The notes under the pieces: model-generated
What the model was told of the DNA's origin: nothing
What the model saw: only the letters and a program-made list of their open reading frames with translations
Databases searched by the model: none
Position numbers and translations under genes: made by a program
In this document: piece by piece, positions 36,968 to 46,551 of the stretch
Position numbering within the stretch: the first letter of the stretch is position 1
Layout: every line of letters starts with the position of its first letter
NCBI GenBank assembly: GCA_020735665.1
Contig: CP085928.1
Span: 1,276,001 to 1,340,000 of the forward strand
DNA from: Lachnospiraceae bacterium GAM79
GTDB lineage: Bacteria; Bacillota; Clostridia; Lachnospirales; Lachnospiraceae
Reading direction: 5' to 3'
Length of the DNA: 64,000 bases

Positions 36968-37549
36968 CTATCTTTTTGCGATCACACTGTCGATCAGACC
37001 ATATGCACATGCTTCTTCTGCTGACATCCAGTTATCTCTCTCTGTATCAGCAGCAATTGTCTCATATGGTTTTCCGGTATTCTCGCTTAACATTCTATTT
37101 AATTTCTCTTTTGTCTTTAAAATATGCTTTGCAGCAATTTCAATCTCTGTAGCTTGACCCTGTGATCCGCCGGATGGCTGATGGATCATGATCTCGGCAT
37201 TTGGAAGTGCAAATCTCTTACCTTTTGCACCACCTGCAAGCAGGAATGCACCCATACTTGCTGCCATTCCACAGCAGATTGTAGATACATCACATTTGAT
37301 GTACTGCATTGTATCATAGATTCCAAGTCCTGCTGTTACAGAACCTCCCGGACTGTTGATATACAATGAAATATCCTTGGATGGATCTTCGGACTCCAGA
37401 AACAGGAGCTGTGCGATCACTATACTTGCTGATGTATCATTTACTTCTTCTCCCAGAAAGATAATTCTGTCTTTCAGAAGTCTTGAATAAATATCATATG
37501 AACGTTCACCGCGGCTGGTCTGTTCAATGACATAAGGTACTAAACTCAT
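36968..37549 (-). CDS. clpP: ATP-dependent Clp protease proteolytic subunit
   Basis: A 193-residue serine peptidase that forms the tetradecameric Clp barrel. The catalytic Ser is in [16 protein letters not shown], the His in [15 protein letters not shown], and the Asp in the later [10 protein letters not shown] region. GGAGG lies 7 bases before the ATG at 37549. It sits between tig (14 bases before the shorter upstream frame end) and clpX, the conserved tig-clpP-clpX order. Confidence 0.97.
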   Translation of the reverse strand: MSLVPYVIEQTSRGERSYDIYSRLLKDRIIFLGEEVNDTSASIVIAQLLFLESEDPSKDISLYINSPGGSVTAGLGIYDTMQYIKCDVSTICCGMAASMGAFLLAGGAKGKRFALPNAEIMIHQPSGGSQGQATEIEIAAKHILKTKEKLNRMLSENTGKPYETIAADTERDNWMSAEEACAYGLIDSVIAKR

Positions 37550-37587
37550 ATTTACACCTCCAAAATATCGCAATCAGAAATTATGGA

Positions 37588-38874
37588 TTAAACTTCCTTT
37601 GCGTTATCTACAACAACCTTAACTGCCTTTTTAACAGCAAGATCCTTTTTAATGCTATCCTTTTCTGCATCACCCATGAAGCCTTCGATATCTTCTACAT
37701 TCATCTGATACTGTTTTGCCATAGCTTCCAGTTCTTCGTGTACTTCATCGTCTGATACCTCAATGTTTTCAGCAGCAGCAATTGCTTCCAGAACAAGACG
37801 GGATTTGATTCTCTTCTCTGCGTCCGGTTTGATTCTCTCCATTAATGCTTCCTCTGTGATATTGCAGATCTGCATATACTGCTCAAGGTTGATTCCCTGA
37901 TACTGAAGATTCTGAGCGAACTCATCTTTGATTCTTTCCTGTACATCTGCAACCTGTGCATCTGCAACGTCCATCTTTGCATTCTCGATTACTTTCTCGA
38001 TCAGCTTGTTTTCTTTCTCGTTCTCAGCATCCTTCTGCTTCTTCTCAGCAGCCTTACTCTTGATATCTTCTTTGTATTCATCTAATGTCTCAAAATCTGA
38101 AACTTCACTTGCAAATTCATCATCTAACTCTGGTAATTCTACAGCCTTGATCTCTTTGATCTTGCATTTGAATACTGCCGGCTTACCTGCTAAATCTTCT
38201 GCCTGATAATCTTCCGGGAATGTAACATTTACTTCTACATCCTCATCGATGTTCTTACCAACAAGCTGATCTTCGAATGTATCAATGAATGAATGAGAAC
38301 CAAGAACGAGCTTGTAGTTCTCAGCCTTACCGCCTTCGAAAGGAACACCATCAACAGATCCTTCGAAGTCAAGTGTAACTTCATCATCCATCTGTGCAGC
38401 TCTGTCTGTTACAGGGTTATATCTTGAGTTCTCTTTCTGAACTTTTAAAAGCTCTGCCATAACTTCATCATCTGTTACTTCTACGTCAGCCTTTTCTACT
38501 TCGAGTCCCTTATAATCTCCAAGTTCAACTTCAGGCTTAACAGCTACTTCTGCTGTAAAGATGAAATCCTTGCCCTTTTCGATCTGAGTTACATCGATAA
38601 CCGGTCTTGATACAACATCAACATCTGATGCGCTTACTTCCTTTGGATAATACTCATTAATTAATGAATTAGCTGCCTCTTCATAAAATACTGCAGGTCC
38701 ATACATCTTCTCAATAAATGCCTGTGGTACATGACCCTTTCTGAAACCAGGTACATTGAATTTACCTTTCTGCTTATTGTAGGCAGTTGTCATTGCCTTA
38801 CCAAACTCCTCTGCCGGTACTGTGATTGTAAGTTTTGCCATACTGTGTTCCAGATTTTCTACTGCTAAACTCAT
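37588..38874 (-). CDS. tig: Trigger factor
   Basis: A 428-residue ribosome-bound chaperone and prolyl isomerase. It has the ribosome-binding N-terminal domain with GFRKGHVPQ (the GFRxGxxP signature), a central FKBP-type domain, and a helical C-terminal domain rich in K and E. AAGGAGG lies upstream of the ATG. The leader has an extended -10 promoter and complementary segments that could form alternative hairpins (38900-38945). clpP follows 38 bases downstream. Confidence 0.96.
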   Translation of the reverse strand: MSLAVENLEHSMAKLTITVPAEEFGKAMTTAYNKQKGKFNVPGFRKGHVPQAFIEKMYGPAVFYEEAANSLINEYYPKEVSASDVDVVSRPVIDVTQIEKGKDFIFTAEVAVKPEVELGDYKGLEVEKADVEVTDDEVMAELLKVQKENSRYNPVTDRAAQMDDEVTLDFEGSVDGVPFEGGKAENYKLVLGSHSFIDTFEDQLVGKNIDEDVEVNVTFPEDYQAEDLAGKPAVFKCKIKEIKAVELPELDDEFASEVSDFETLDEYKEDIKSKAAEKKQKDAENEKENKLIEKVIENAKMDVADAQVADVQERIKDEFAQNLQYQGINLEQYMQICNITEEALMERIKPDAEKRIKSRLVLEAIAAAENIEVSDDEVHEELEAMAKQYQMNVEDIEGFMGDAEKDSIKKDLAVKKAVKVVVDNAKEV

Positions 38875-39009
38875 TTTTTATTTCCTCCTTAAAATTATGC
38901 AAATGATGCCTTATGCCATCATCTTTTAATAATATATAAGGCATTATTTAGCATCCATTTATCATTTCGTTTTTATTGTGGGCATAAAAATACCCGCATC
39001 AATCATCCG

Positions 39010-39039
39010 ATTATACCATATATACCGGATATATGTCCA
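39010..39039 (-). promoter_or_regulatory. tig promoter
   Basis: On the minus strand TGGACA (39034-39039), 18 bases, TATAAT (39010-39015) with an extended TGG just before the -10. Confidence 0.65.
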
Positions 39040-39061
39040 GTCCATTTTCTATAATAACGCA

Positions 39062-39092
39062 GAAAAAGGTTATTGTCTTTTCGACAATAACC
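39062..39092 (-). terminator. SASP gene terminator
   Basis: On the minus strand GGTTATTGTC-GAAAA-GACAATAACC followed by TTTTTC, about 45 bases after the SASP stop. Confidence 0.9.
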
Positions 39093-39137
39093 CCTTCCTG
39101 CTAAGCAAAAGCTATAAGATTTCTCTTATTTTACTGC

Positions 39138-39353
39138 TTATCTGCCTGACATCTGTTCTTCCTGTCTCTTGATCATCTGACGAACCATCTCGCCACCGAT
39201 TGATCCGCTCTGAGCAGATGTTAAGTCACCATTGTAACCATCCTTGAGGTTTACACCAATTTCCTTAGCAACCTCCATTTTGAACTTGTTCATAGCGTCC
39301 TTAGCTTCCGGAACACTCATCTTGCTTGTTCCTGTTGAATTTGAACTTGCCAT
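39138..39353 (-). CDS. Alpha/beta-type small acid-soluble spore protein
   Basis: A 71-residue spore DNA-binding protein. It carries the family signatures FKMEVAKEIGV (with the GPR protease-type EIG region) and GGEMVRQMIKRQEEQM, plus an alanine/serine-rich start. These proteins coat and protect DNA in spores and are degraded at germination. GGAGG lies 9 bases before the ATG at 39353. A sigma-G promoter is expected but no convincing match with proper spacing was found. It indicates a sporulating lineage. Confidence 0.93.
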   Translation of the reverse strand: MASSNSTGTSKMSVPEAKDAMNKFKMEVAKEIGVNLKDGYNGDLTSAQSGSIGGEMVRQMIKRQEEQMSGR

Positions 39354-39484
39354 AATACATTTCCTCCAATACATTTATTTAAGACTTTGTTGTCTTGATT
39401 CTATTATGTGTATTATAAGAAAAACTATTATGCCAATTTTTGTATTTTTACAGTTCACAGGCAAAATGTCAATCAAGCATCAAA

Positions 39485-40552
39485 TTAATATGTCATCGGC
39501 TCTTCTTCGCCATTCATAACTCTTAATGCGCCCTGTGCAAGTGCAAGAAGTTCATCCTCACCAGGATATACTGTAAACGGAGCGATAAATCCGGCTCTCT
39601 TTTCCAGTTCCGCACATGTATGCTTGGAATATGCGATACCACCTGTTAAAATGATCTGATCTACTTTGCCGCAAAGTACGGTTGACATAGCACCGATATC
39701 CTTTGCTACCTGCTGATGGAATGCGTCCTGAACAAGCTTTGCATGCTCATCACCTTCCTGAACGAGCTTCTCGAGATCTCTTGCATCATTGCTGCCGATA
39801 TATGCATTAAATCCGCCGTTACCGACAAGCTTCTTTGTAACTTCCTGCTGTGTATATTTTCCTGAAAAGCACATCTTAACAAGATCACCTGATGGAACTC
39901 CACCTGCTCTCTCCGGTGAAAATGCACCTTCACCATCCAATGCATTGTTAACATCAACGATACGTCCGTTTAAGTGAGCACCGACAGATACACCACCACC
40001 CATGTGTACAACTATCAGATTCAGATCTTCATATTTCTTACCATGCTCTTTTGCATATCTCTTTGCAACTGCCTTCTGGTTTAATGCATGGAATACACTT
40101 CTTCTTGGAAGCTCAGGTACACCGGATAAACGGGAGGATGGCATCAGCTCATCTACAACAACCGGGTCTACAATGTAAGATGGAATTCCCAACTCATCGC
40201 CGATCTCTCTTGCAAGGATACCACCAAGGTTGGATGCATGCTGTCCCTGCTTACCGATCTTTAAGTCCTCTAACAATTCATCACTTACAGGATATGTACC
40301 GCCCGGAATCGGCTTTAACATACCACCACGGCCTACACATACATCTAACGTCTTGATGTCAAAGTTCTTCTCTGCAAGAATGTCAAGGATAACTTTCTTT
40401 CTGAAGTCCTTCTGCTCAACGATAAGGTTAAAGCCTGCAAGTTCCTCTGTTGTATGTCTTAATGTTTCTTCAAATAATAAATTCTCGTCTTCAAATACAC
40501 CTATCTTTGTAGATGTTGAACCCGGATTGATGATCAAAATTTTGTATGACAT
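39485..40552 (-). CDS. buk: Butyrate kinase
   Basis: A 355-residue acetokinase-family enzyme that transfers phosphate from butyryl phosphate to ADP, giving butyrate and ATP. It opens with [19 protein letters not shown], and has [13 protein letters not shown] and [22 protein letters not shown]. It follows ptb by about 50 bases, together the terminal kinase route of butyrate formation used by Coprococcus and Clostridium rather than the CoA-transferase route. Confidence 0.97.
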   Translation of the reverse strand: MSYKILIINPGSTSTKIGVFEDENLLFEETLRHTTEELAGFNLIVEQKDFRKKVILDILAEKNFDIKTLDVCVGRGGMLKPIPGGTYPVSDELLEDLKIGKQGQHASNLGGILAREIGDELGIPSYIVDPVVVDELMPSSRLSGVPELPRRSVFHALNQKAVAKRYAKEHGKKYEDLNLIVVHMGGGVSVGAHLNGRIVDVNNALDGEGAFSPERAGGVPSGDLVKMCFSGKYTQQEVTKKLVGNGGFNAYIGSNDARDLEKLVQEGDEHAKLVQDAFHQQVAKDIGAMSTVLCGKVDQIILTGGIAYSKHTCAELEKRAGFIAPFTVYPGEDELLALAQGALRVMNGEEEPMTY

Positions 40553-40603
40553 GTTCTTCCTCCAAAATTCTTATATATTTATTCCGTAACCATAACGGTC
40601 TGA

Positions 40604-41524
40604 TTACTGCTCGTTCTTGATTGCCTCTGCAACAACTGCTGCAAGAGCGATAGAATTCATCTTTACTTCAAAGCTGTCTGATCTGGATGTCAGGATAACA
40701 GGAGCCTTTGTTCCTGTCAGGATACAACCGTTCTTACTTGCTGTTGTATGTGTCAGACACTTATATACGAGGTTTCCTGCATGGATATCCGGGAATAAGA
40801 GGATATCTGCATCACCAACGATCTTACGGTCTTCTGCTCCTTTATGCTTAGCTGCTTCCGGATCGATTGCAAGGTCAAGTGATAATGGTCCGTCAACGAT
40901 ACAGCCTGTTATCTCGCCATTCTCGTTCATCTTTGTAAGCTCTGCTGCATCTACAGTTACAGGCATCTTAGGATTTACAACTTCAACTGCCGCAAGCGGA
41001 GCAACCTTGGGACATGGAATACCACAAGCATGAACAACTTTTACTGTATTTTCAATAATTGCTTTTTTATCCTCAAGAGATGGATATGTCATGAATGCTA
41101 CGTCTGAAAGATATAATAATCTGTCAACACCCGGAACCTCAAAAACTGCTACATGTGATAAAGGCTTACCGGTTCTTAAACCTACTTCCTTATCCAGAAC
41201 GCTCTTTAAGAAGTTTTTTGTATCAATGATACCCTTCATATACATATCTGCTTTATTATTATGTACCAGCTCAACAGCCTTATGTGCAGCCTGAATACTG
41301 TCCGGTTCGTTTATGATCTTATACTCATCCAGATTCATATCAAGTTCAGCAGCGATCTTTCTGATCTCAGCTTCATCACCGACGAGGATCGCATCTGCAA
41401 TACCCTTTTCCTTTGCTGCCTTAACGGCTTCCAGAACAGGCTTGTCCTGAGCACATGCTACTGAAACTGTCTTCTTGCTGCATTTTGCAACCTTGGCTAA
41501 TAAATCTTCAAAACTCTTACTCAT
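40604..41524 (-). CDS. ptb: Phosphate butyryltransferase
   Basis: A 306-residue enzyme converting butyryl-CoA and phosphate to butyryl phosphate. It belongs to the phosphotransacetylase family, with VGDEAEIRKIA near the start, KGIIDTKNFLKSVLDK, ITGCIVDGPLSLDLAI and GDADILLFPDIHAGNLVYK. The start at 41524 has GAGAGG about 9 bases upstream; the open frame extends 40 codons further with no family similarity. Its leader carries two hairpins (GTTGCCG/CGGCAA and CCCATAA/TTATGGG, 41570-41605). The promoter overlaps the luxS stop. Confidence 0.96.
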   Translation of the reverse strand: MSKSFEDLLAKVAKCSKKTVSVACAQDKPVLEAVKAAKEKGIADAILVGDEAEIRKIAAELDMNLDEYKIINEPDSIQAAHKAVELVHNNKADMYMKGIIDTKNFLKSVLDKEVGLRTGKPLSHVAVFEVPGVDRLLYLSDVAFMTYPSLEDKKAIIENTVKVVHACGIPCPKVAPLAAVEVVNPKMPVTVDAAELTKMNENGEITGCIVDGPLSLDLAIDPEAAKHKGAEDRKIVGDADILLFPDIHAGNLVYKCLTHTTASKNGCILTGTKAPVILTSRSDSFEVKMNSIALAAVVAEAIKNEQ

Positions 41525-41615
41525 TCGTTTACACCTCTCGCGATTTTTATTCTTTTTCCCATAACTCATGAACTTATTATGGGTTGCCGCTCTCTTCCGG
41601 CAATCTTTATCTGTT

Positions 41616-41644
41616 ATCGTATCACTTTGAAAAAAAAAGGTCAA
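41616..41644 (-). promoter_or_regulatory. ptb-buk promoter
   Basis: On the minus strand TTGACC (41639-41644), 17 bases, TACGAT (41616-41621). The -35 hexamer contains the TGA stop of luxS. Confidence 0.65.
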
Positions 41645-42123
41645 CCCTCCGGATAGTTCAGGCGATCTTCGCCTATATTATAAAGAACCTCTTTTAAGAA
41701 CTTCTCTGCAAGGTAATTTGCCATGTTCAGATTCATGTCCTGATAATTTCCACATTCTCTCGGATTTGCACCCGGAATCGGATCATGATAATGACGTATA
41801 AATTCAAACATTGAAATCATCAAATCTACGATATCCTCTGACTTATAATCACCTGCAAGTATCAAATAAAATCCGGTTCTGCATCCCATCGGTCCAAAAT
41901 AAATTACTTTGTCCTTATAATCCTCATGATTTCTGAGATAAGTAGCTGCGAGATGCTCGATCGTATGAATCTCCGCCGTATTCATGACCGGTTCAAAGTT
42001 TGGCTTTGTCATTCGGATATCAAATGTGGTAATAACAGAATCCCCTGCCTTATCCTTTCTGGATACATAAATTCCGGGATTTAATAATAAATGATTAATC
42101 TGAAAACTTTTAATCTTTTCCAT
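41641..42123 (-). CDS. luxS: S-ribosylhomocysteine lyase
   Basis: A 160-residue metal enzyme cleaving S-ribosylhomocysteine to homocysteine and the AI-2 precursor DPD. It has the metal motif HTIEHLAATYLRN (HxxEH), the catalytic cysteine in GPMGCRTGFYL, and the third ligand region ECGNYQDMNL. The ATG at 42123 matches the family N-terminus (MEKIKSFQINHLLLNPGIYV) and follows AGGAGGAG by about 12 bases. mtnN, which makes its substrate, lies 78 bases upstream. Confidence 0.97.
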   Translation of the reverse strand: MEKIKSFQINHLLLNPGIYVSRKDKAGDSVITTFDIRMTKPNFEPVMNTAEIHTIEHLAATYLRNHEDYKDKVIYFGPMGCRTGFYLILAGDYKSEDIVDLMISMFEFIRHYHDPIPGANPRECGNYQDMNLNMANYLAEKFLKEVLYNIGEDRLNYPEG

Positions 42124-42201
42124 GGTTTCTTCAGTCTCCTCCTGTTTTATATGATAATTCATCACTTATTTATTTTTACTTCAAGCTTTCTGCTGTCGGT
42201 T

Positions 42202-42900
42202 TTAGCATAATTTTATAAATTCGGTCATAAGCGCTACGCTATTATCGATTGCCATAGCCGCAAAAGACGGATAATCCATTTCCGCACTGTCGTCTGCTTT
42301 ATCTGAGATCGCACGAATAACCAGATATGGAACCTTATTCATGGTTGCGACATGTCCGATTGATGCTCCCTCCATCTCCGTACAGGTTCCGTCAAATGTA
42401 TCAACTAACCATTTTTTCTTATCTTTACTTGATATGAACTGATCTCCGCTTACAACGCGTCCAGTAAAGATATTGACGGAAAGCTCTGCCTGCTTTGCTG
42501 CGGCAAGAGCAATCTCCAGCATTTTGACATCTGTCTTGAAGATATTCTCATCTTCTTTTAAATCCGGATTGATTCCCGGTCCATATCCCAGCGCCGAGAC
42601 ATCCATATCATGCTCTAACGCATCCTTTGCTAATACAATATCGCCGATATTGATCTCTGCATTTAATGAACCGGCGATTCCGGTATTTACAATTCCATCT
42701 ACCGGAAACAGATCGATCATTGCCTGTGTACACATCGCCGCATGAACCTTACCGACACCACATTTTACTATAACTACTTCGCGATCACACAAGGATCCTC
42801 TGTAAAACTGCATACCGGCTTTCTCAACAATATGCACCTGTTCCATTTTTTCTTTTAACTTTGCAACTTCTTCATCCATTGCCCCTATAATTCCAAGCAT
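42202..42900 (-). CDS. mtnN: 5'-methylthioadenosine/S-adenosylhomocysteine nucleosidase
   Basis: A 232-residue nucleosidase that removes adenine from methylthioadenosine and S-adenosylhomocysteine. It opens with LGIIGAMDEEVAKL, has VNTGIAGSLN, the purine-site FDGTCTEMEGASIGHVA and the catalytic Asp in RAISDKADDSA. AAAGGA precedes the ATG. With downstream luxS it recycles SAH and generates AI-2. Confidence 0.97.
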   Translation of the reverse strand: MLGIIGAMDEEVAKLKEKMEQVHIVEKAGMQFYRGSLCDREVVIVKCGVGKVHAAMCTQAMIDLFPVDGIVNTGIAGSLNAEINIGDIVLAKDALEHDMDVSALGYGPGINPDLKEDENIFKTDVKMLEIALAAAKQAELSVNIFTGRVVSGDQFISSKDKKKWLVDTFDGTCTEMEGASIGHVATMNKVPYLVIRAISDKADDSAEMDYPSFAAMAIDNSVALMTEFIKLC

Positions 42901-42942
42901 GTCTTAATTCCTTTCTTACTGCTTTTGATCTTTTTATCCTGC

Positions 42943-43452
42943 TTATTCTTCACCGATCAGCTCGATCTGACACATCTTCATCGTTTCGAATGCCGCCGCC
43001 TTTGATTCAGGCGTAACTCCTGCCGTACATCTGACATCGACTGCCACGCGAATCTCCGGATATAACGCCTTTATGATAAGAGCATTTGAAACTACACAGA
43101 TATCGGTACAAAGCCCGATCAGACAGACATCTTCAAATTCATACCGATCCCAACCTGTATATCCAAAGGATGGCTTATCTATGATCTCGCAGCCGGCTGC
43201 ATATATTCCATCTGCGATCTCCCATCCGTTTGTTCCTTTTATACAGTGTTCCACCGGCAGATGTTTCCCCTCATTCGTCTGCAGATAATCTGCCCCATGG
43301 GTATCTCTGGTATAAAGCACCTCATCTCCCCTGTTTTTATATTCCTGTATCAACTTCTTGACCGGTTCTACGATTACTTTTGCTTCTTTTGTCCCAAGTG
43401 AACCATCAATAAAATCATTCTGCATATCAATTACGATCAGGGTTCGTCTCAT
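42943..43452 (-). CDS. Isochorismatase-family cysteine hydrolase (nicotinamidase-like)
   Basis: A 169-residue hydrolase with the catalytic triad pattern: Asp in VIDMQNDFIDGS, Lys in EIIDKPSFG and Cys in GLCTDICVVSNALI with the usual cis-peptide context. Metal-binding residues of nicotinamidases (D..H) appear in TRDTHGADYLQ. Nicotinamide deamidation is plausible but not proven. The start overlaps the end of the upstream gene by about 25 bases, so the pair is translationally coupled. An ATG at 43464 is an alternative. Confidence 0.88.
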   Translation of the reverse strand: MRRTLIVIDMQNDFIDGSLGTKEAKVIVEPVKKLIQEYKNRGDEVLYTRDTHGADYLQTNEGKHLPVEHCIKGTNGWEIADGIYAAGCEIIDKPSFGYTGWDRYEFEDVCLIGLCTDICVVSNALIIKALYPEIRVAVDVRCTAGVTPESKAAAFETMKMCQIELIGEE

Positions 43453-44563
43453 TCTTTTCACCATATGACCAGTTCAGGTCACCTTTCCATACATATTTCC
43501 ATGCGATTACTTTTCGCCAGTCCGTTATAAAAGTCTGATCTGAAAATTTGATCACAAACTGTCGTTTCTTTGATATATATTCTCCGATCTGCCATTGATA
43601 TATCCCGTTTTTTGTTTTCCAGATATAGATGCATCTGGTACCATTATCCGGGTAACCGAACTTATTTACAAAATTAAAATCCGAAAAATCCAACTGAAAA
43701 TCGATTGGATCATCTTTTCTGTTATCATCTGTCTGATTTTTAGATTCATCATCTTCCTGCTTATGAAACACATAACGAAATGCTCGTGCTACCCGTGACC
43801 AGAATCCCATTTTCCCTGTTTCATTCTTTTTCTGTTCCAACATCGCTTCCCGTTCATGCACCCGATGCATGCTCCACGAATATGTTTCAATATTTTCGAT
43901 AGCATATTTAATCTTTGTATTAGAAGTAAATTCGCTCTGGATATGAAAACCTTTTTCAAATTCCCTGTGTTCATCCACTATGTGATAATTATTATGCAGA
44001 AGTCTGACATTTCCCGGACTGTCTAAATATACGATCTTCCATGTATCTTCTTTGTGATGGATTGTAAGCGTATCCCCATTTATCCTTGTCTTCATATCAC
44101 AATCAATATACATATGCCGGATCATCTCTACAGACATCATCATAAGTCGGAATAACGCATCATATTCTGCCAATTTGTCATAATCCTCTGCCCCATATCT
44201 GAGATACGCTTCTATCGCACACTTTGGGCACTGTTTCATCCACTTCGGATAATTTACCAGATACTTCAGATCATTGTCTTTAATATTCCTTGTAAGAATA
44301 CAGCTTTTATCATGGATCACATCTTCATTTCTGGAACAGATAAACTTCACATTATCATCCGCCATAATCTTACGTCTGAGCTTCGAATCATTCATCTGTC
44401 TGCCGGAATTTCCCTGCTGTCTCTTATCATAATACATTTTCTGCCTCAAGTTCTGTTGTCTGTTATTTCCATTTCGGTAATTTTTCTTTTTTTCATAAGT
44501 ATTTCGTTCCCCATATACAGATTTGTTCTCTCTCTGGCGGTAATTATTCCTATACTCTGCCAA
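43427..44563 (-). CDS. Hypothetical protein with basic N-terminal tail
   Basis: A 378-residue protein I do not recognise. Residues 1-65 are arginine-, asparagine- and glutamine-rich, with repeated YRN/NNR and RQ pairs, probably disordered. The body contains a CPKC pair in WMKQCPKCAIEAYLRYG and two strand-rich regions with many aromatic residues (IYIWKTKNGIYQWQIGEY; ITDWRKVIAWKYVWKGDLNW). An acidic linker lies near 270-290. It starts with TTG (44563) after a weak site. It overlaps the downstream hydrolase gene. No signal peptide. Confidence 0.65.
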   Translation of the reverse strand: MAEYRNNYRQRENKSVYGERNTYEKKKNYRNGNNRQQNLRQKMYYDKRQQGNSGRQMNDSKLRRKIMADDNVKFICSRNEDVIHDKSCILTRNIKDNDLKYLVNYPKWMKQCPKCAIEAYLRYGAEDYDKLAEYDALFRLMMMSVEMIRHMYIDCDMKTRINGDTLTIHHKEDTWKIVYLDSPGNVRLLHNNYHIVDEHREFEKGFHIQSEFTSNTKIKYAIENIETYSWSMHRVHEREAMLEQKKNETGKMGFWSRVARAFRYVFHKQEDDESKNQTDDNRKDDPIDFQLDFSDFNFVNKFGYPDNGTRCIYIWKTKNGIYQWQIGEYISKKRQFVIKFSDQTFITDWRKVIAWKYVWKGDLNWSYGEKNETNPDRN

Positions 44564-44681
44564 GTTTCTCTCTCACCACCTTCCCTATCGTTTTTACTTT
44601 ATAGGACAAATGTACCGTAAAGTAAAAATCGAGCTTATTGTAACATTTTATTCAAACATCTACAATAAATCTAAAAAACTC

Positions 44682-45335
44682 TTATTCGCCAAATACTGCC
44701 TTATAATCTGCCTGAAATTTTGCAATACCCTGATCTGTTAATGGGTGCTTTGTCATCTGCTCGATTACTTTGTATGGTACAGTTGCGATATGTGCGCCTG
44801 CCAGAGCACAGTCTGTAACGTGGATTGGATTTCTTACAGAAGCTGCAATAATCTCTGTGTCTAAATCATAATTATCAAATATTGTTACGATATCTTCGAT
44901 CAGGTTGATACCTGTTGTGCTGATATCATCCAGTCTTCCAAGGAATGGAGATACATAAGATGCGCCTGCTCTTGCTGCAAGAAGTGCCTGATTTGCTGTA
45001 AAGATCAGAGTTACATTTGTCTTGATTCCTTCTGCTGATAATACTTTAACTGCCTTTAAGCCTTCTACTGTCATAGGGATCTTAACAACCATGTTTGGAT
45101 GGATCGCTGCGATCTCTCTGCCTTCTTTGATCATGCCTTCTGCATCTACAGTTGTTGCCTTAACTTCTCCACTGATAGGGCCATCTACGATCGTTGTGAT
45201 CTCTTTGATAACTTCATTAAAATCTCTGCCTTCTTTTGCGATCAGGGATGGGTTGGTTGTTACACCACAGATAACTCCCATGTCGTTTGCTTTTCTGATG
45301 TCATCTACATTTGCAGTATCAATAAAAAATTTCAT
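44682..45335 (-). CDS. fsa: Fructose-6-phosphate aldolase / transaldolase-like
   Basis: A 217-residue small transaldolase-family enzyme. It opens with [20 protein letters not shown], carries the Schiff-base lysine in [15 protein letters not shown], and has [19 protein letters not shown] and [10 protein letters not shown]. At this length it belongs to the TalC/FSA group, which either transfers dihydroxyacetone units (pentose phosphate pathway) or cleaves fructose 6-phosphate. The two activities cannot be separated by sequence alone here. Confidence 0.94.
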   Translation of the reverse strand: MKFFIDTANVDDIRKANDMGVICGVTTNPSLIAKEGRDFNEVIKEITTIVDGPISGEVKATTVDAEGMIKEGREIAAIHPNMVVKIPMTVEGLKAVKVLSAEGIKTNVTLIFTANQALLAARAGASYVSPFLGRLDDISTTGINLIEDIVTIFDNYDLDTEIIAASVRNPIHVTDCALAGAHIATVPYKVIEQMTKHPLTDQGIAKFQADYKAVFGE

Positions 45336-45442
45336 ATTTCTTTACCTCTCTTTGTTTTCCTTTTCATCCACTGTATCTTTCTGCTGATATTACCGTCTCT
45401 GCTTATTCTCTCTCAGTTTTTGTCTGTTTTATATAACCTTTT

Positions 45443-46531
45443 CTAGTTTTCTTTATTTGTGACATTTTTCTTGGTTATCTTTAATAGCGACAGGATTGTC
45501 TGGCTGACAACTTTTCGGCTGGCTTCGTCCATCTTCTTGATTGAAGTCAGGATTCTTCCGATATCCTTATACCAGTTATTTTGCAGATCATCCGTGGTCT
45601 TCGCATCGCATTCATCTAACAGGTCGAACAGAGAATTTACAAACTGTCTGCGCTGGTCGTAGTCCATATTGTCGATCCATTCTTTTAAAGAAGCATTTAA
45701 TACACGGCATTCATCTGTGATTCCATCCTCATGGATCAGGGATGGTCCAAGAACCTCCCAACTATATACATCATGCTGCATCAAGCCCTCCTGCATACTT
45801 CGGATCACAACATATTTCTCTCTGTGCTCAAGCAGCATTCCCACTACGGAATTCTGTGGTATGTATGTGATCATCCGTGATAGCATTCGGTTGTAACCGG
45901 CAAGCTCTAACACATTTGGTTCAAATCCCGGGCCATCCATACTGCATACCTTCAGAATCCTATCCTGCAGAGTACGTTCACAGGTTGCTGCTGCATAGAT
46001 CGCAAGATTTCCGCCTTTGGAATGTCCGCACAGCAGGAATGTTCCGGGTATCTGTTCTGCTGCCTGCCGCAGATACTCGACTGCTGCCCGCTGAGACGGA
46101 ACCGGTGAAAGAAATGCCATATTACAATCCTCCCGCCAACCGACAACTGTTTTATCGGTTCCTCGATATACCACGCAGCTTACATCGTCAAATAATTTTA
46201 CTGTGACTGCTGAAAACTGCTTCTGTATCTCTTCATCCAACTGATTCTCATAACCGCATAAGAGCAGATCACCAAATCGTCTGCTCGCTCCCATTGCAGC
46301 AAGCAGCTTCAGATCATCTTCATAAATCACCTGTGTCATGCGTTCCGTATCCCCTAAGAAACGCTCTGCAGCCTCCGCTACCGTGACCGTATGACTAAAA
46401 TCATCCGGCACGATCCCCTCAAACGGTATATATGAAAATCTTGAAAATACAACTGCATCCACCTCATTAAAAGCCGATGCCTCAAACGGCAGATCACCCC
46501 GCCATTCCAGATAGTCTAATATATTTGCCAT
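45443..46531 (-). CDS. Mbeg1-like (DUF2974) alpha/beta-hydrolase protein
   Basis: A 362-residue lipase-like protein. It opens with ANILDYLEWRGDL, typical for DUF2974, and has FRG-type VVYRGTDKTVVGWREDCNM, the nucleophile elbow LLCGHSKGGNLAIYAAA (Ser in GHSKGG), and CSMDGPGFE. The C-terminal about 90 residues form a helical extension. No signal peptide or helix is present. Likely a cytosolic esterase or lipase; substrate unknown. The start at 46531 has GGGGG upstream; a GTG two codons earlier is possible. The thioesterase gene precedes it by 20 bases, so they are probably an operon. Confidence 0.85.
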   Translation of the reverse strand: MANILDYLEWRGDLPFEASAFNEVDAVVFSRFSYIPFEGIVPDDFSHTVTVAEAAERFLGDTERMTQVIYEDDLKLLAAMGASRRFGDLLLCGYENQLDEEIQKQFSAVTVKLFDDVSCVVYRGTDKTVVGWREDCNMAFLSPVPSQRAAVEYLRQAAEQIPGTFLLCGHSKGGNLAIYAAATCERTLQDRILKVCSMDGPGFEPNVLELAGYNRMLSRMITYIPQNSVVGMLLEHREKYVVIRSMQEGLMQHDVYSWEVLGPSLIHEDGITDECRVLNASLKEWIDNMDYDQRRQFVNSLFDLLDECDAKTTDDLQNNWYKDIGRILTSIKKMDEASRKVVSQTILSLLKITKKNVTNKEN

Positions 46532-46551
46532 ATTCACACCCCCGGCTTTAT

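Noticed and set aside
39375..39484. Sigma-G promoter for the SASP gene
   Set aside because: GCATA and CATAATA occur but with a spacing of about 20 bases, longer than expected for sigma-G.
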